Shown: in pieces, positions 45,078 to 46,262 of the stretch | Layout of the letters: every line of letters begins with the position of its first letter | Position numbering within the stretch: position 1 is the stretch's first letter | Source: a virus | Length of the DNA: 46,262 nt | IMG/VR virus record: IMGVR_UViG_3300043788_000121 | Location: 1 to 46,262 of that record | Direction: 5' to 3' (one strand) | Position numbers and translations under genes: made by a program | Notes under the pieces: model-generated | The model's input: the letters and a program-made list of their open reading frames with translations, nothing else | The model's database searches: none | What the model was told of the DNA's origin: nothing

Positions 45078-45668
45078 TCAGGCCATGACCACTGTCTGCG
45101 CGTCGAACGTGATGAAAACGCCGCCTTCGGCGCGGCCCCGGTCGCGCGCGACATCCCAGCCGGGCTCGCCGACCTGGATGCCCGCCGGGCGTTCGCCGGC
45201 TTCCTGGATGAGCCGGTTCCCGAAGTACGGCGGGTCGGGGTAGAGCAGGTTGCTGCTGGTGCCGAGAGTCCGGTCCGCGTAGAGGGTGAGCAGCCACTGG
45301 TCGATGAGGGTGTCGAGGAACGCCTCGGATGTCTCGACGTGCTGCTGCTCGGAGATGACCTCGAACGCGCACCGGATCCGGTAGGTGCGCTGGCGGTACC
45401 CGGACGTGGGGCCGCCGATGGCGATCCGGCCGATGGTGACGTCCTGGAGGTAGACCGACATGATGGCGCCCTGGTTCACTCCGGGTGCCTGCCCGGCGGT
45501 GAAGTAGGCGTCCGGCGGGCCGCCTTTGATCAGGTACGGGTAGGCGGTGCCGAGCCCGTAGACGGTGAGGGGTCCGCCCTGGTAGTAGATGCCCTGGTCG
45601 TCAACGCACTGGGCGCCGCCGAAGTAGGAGGCGACGGCCTGGCGGACGTTCTGCCGGTCGCCGGTCAC
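45078..45668 (-). CDS. Tail terminator / neck protein candidate
   Basis: 196 residues from a GTG at 45668 overlapping the upstream stop (GTGA). The opening helix (TGDRQNVRQAVASYFGGAQC), then strands MSVYLQDVTIGRIAIGGPTS, RQRTYRIRCAFEVISEQQHV, ETSEAFLDTLIDQWLLTLYA and GGVFITFDAQTVVM, fit tail-terminator-like proteins that cap the tail tube at the neck. Size and position between neck and tube genes agree. Confidence 0.65.
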   Translation of the reverse strand: MTGDRQNVRQAVASYFGGAQCVDDQGIYYQGGPLTVYGLGTAYPYLIKGGPPDAYFTAGQAPGVNQGAIMSVYLQDVTIGRIAIGGPTSGYRQRTYRIRCAFEVISEQQHVETSEAFLDTLIDQWLLTLYADRTLGTSSNLLYPDPPYFGNRLIQEAGERPAGIQVGEPGWDVARDRGRAEGGVFITFDAQTVVMA

Positions 45669-46186
45669 CAGGCCTCCTCGGCCAGCAGGCCCGGCCATGC
45701 GGCCGGATCGAACGGCTGTCCCCAGGAATGCCATCCGCCGGCCGGGTCGACGGTAATCGCGTGCGGCTGGCCGCCCGGCAGCCGGACACCGAGAATCGCG
45801 ATGTCGGCGGGCAGCTGCCAGCCGGTCAGGGCCAGGATGGCTTCCAGCGCGGCCACGATGGGCACAGGGCGCCGTTCGCTGCCGCCGGCGCATCGGTGGA
45901 GGGTCAGGACATCCTGATCGCTCAGGACCGGTCCTGACGCGATGCGCATGGCTTCGGCGACGGCGCGTGCCGAGCACACCGGCATCACATCATCCGGGGA
46001 CCAGGCGCGGGCCTTCTGCCGGTCGTAGGCCTTCACCTGCCGCAGGTACCGGGCATAGGCGGCGGCCGGCAGTTTCTTCTTCGCCTTCTTCGCCTTCACC
46101 GGGGCTTTCGCCGCCGGCCGCGGCGACGTGGCCCCCGGCACGTTCGTGTTGAGCTGCATCGGCGCGGGCTTCGCGCGGGCAGCCAT
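45665..46186 (-). CDS. Neck-cluster protein with papain-like features
   Basis: 173 residues from the ATG at 46186, which overlaps the connector stop by one base (TGATG); an upstream start at 46222 would lie inside the connector gene. A basic Lys/Ala/Pro N-terminus (APVKAKKAKKKLP) leads into PVCSARAVAEAMRIASGPVL (Cys71 at a helix start), LHRCAGGSERRPVPIVAALE, QPHAITVDPAGGWHSWGQPF (His142, then WHSWG). Cys at a helix start followed by His in a strand and a Trp-Ser-Trp-Gly turn recalls C1/C39-type cysteine peptidases. Whether it is an active peptidase or a structural neck protein is open. Confidence 0.6.
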   Translation of the reverse strand: MAARAKPAPMQLNTNVPGATSPRPAAKAPVKAKKAKKKLPAAAYARYLRQVKAYDRQKARAWSPDDVMPVCSARAVAEAMRIASGPVLSDQDVLTLHRCAGGSERRPVPIVAALEAILALTGWQLPADIAILGVRLPGGQPHAITVDPAGGWHSWGQPFDPAAWPGLLAEEAW

Positions 46187-46262
46187 CAGGACCGCCACAC
46201 GGGTGCGTACCGCTGCAGCCACCCGTACGCGTCGTTGATCAGGGAACCGCCGGCGCCGCGCG
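46186..46262 (-). CDS. Head-tail connector protein (3' end, continues from 1-923)
   Basis: Reading leftward from the repeat at 46262, the connector frame goes through Ser-Leu-Ile-Asn-Asp-Ala-Tyr-Gly-Trp and ends VWRS at a TGA (46188-46186). That stop overlaps the next ATG by one base. The short C-terminal Trp-rich end is typical. The first residues coded here duplicate those at 3-28. Confidence 0.8.
   Translation of the reverse strand, partial: RGAGGSLINDAYGWLQRYAPVWRS
46237..46262. repeat. Terminal direct repeat, right copy
   Basis: The last 26 bases are identical to 3-28. Removing one copy joins the ends into a circle of about 46,236 bp with an uninterrupted connector gene. Confidence 0.85.

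Noticed and set aside
46186-46222. Start of the neck protein at 46222
   Set aside because: This would lie inside the connector gene; the ATG at 46186 overlaps the connector stop by one base, matching the coupling style of the genome.

Overview
The window looks like the complete genome of a temperate, siphovirus-type tailed phage of a high-GC actinomycete. It has very GC-rich codons with strong third-position G/C, tightly packed genes joined by ATGA, GTGA or TGATG overlaps, and many GTG starts. The two ends share 26 identical bases (3-28 and 46237-46262), and the head-tail connector gene at the left edge continues in frame at the right edge to a stop that overlaps the next start codon. The molecule therefore closes to a circle of about 46,236 bp. 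No host gene is seen.

Most of the genome is one long leftward transcription unit. It begins at about 25.9 kb with small regulators (an excisionase-like HTH protein and a BldC-like MerR protein), then small proteins, a secreted GH12-like glycoside hydrolase, a ParB-like protein, a RecE-like nuclease with a RecT/Bet annealase, replisome loading proteins, a repeat-bearing DUF6745-like protein and several small Cys/His proteins. From about 14.9 kb it becomes the late region: TerS, TerL, portal, MuF-like protein, a small membrane protein, XkdF-like protease, fibre or decoration proteins, scaffold, capsid and connectors. Across the circle junction follow neck proteins, tail tube, frameshifted tail chaperones, tape measure, a large tail protein with a LamG-like domain, adhesin-like tail proteins, holin candidates and an amidase endolysin. 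A strong two-way hairpin at 33541-33592 ends it.

The rightward strand (26.0-33.5 kb) carries the lysogeny and accessory block: a putative repressor, a membrane protein, a tyrosine integrase, an attP that copies the 3' half of a host tRNA-Lys(UUU) gene, and a superinfection-immunity protein. It then carries a set of genes usually met on actinomycete integrative conjugative elements and plasmids: a DUF2637 membrane protein, an HNH protein, an FtsK/TraB-like DNA translocase, small Spd-like proteins and two GntR regulators. This makes the element a phage with a transfer-like module.

The most striking regulatory signal is a family of head-to-tail motifs at exactly 9-bp spacing. GTGCAN occurs in pairs or a triplet in the divergent switch region (25928-26041) and again in the integrase-proximal arm of attP (28009-28065). 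AGCT occurs four times in front of the transfer-like module (28948-28978). The phage encodes a close relative of BldC, a MerR-type protein known to bind head-to-tail direct repeats, so one small protein could tie together the switch, excision and the transfer module. This link is inference.
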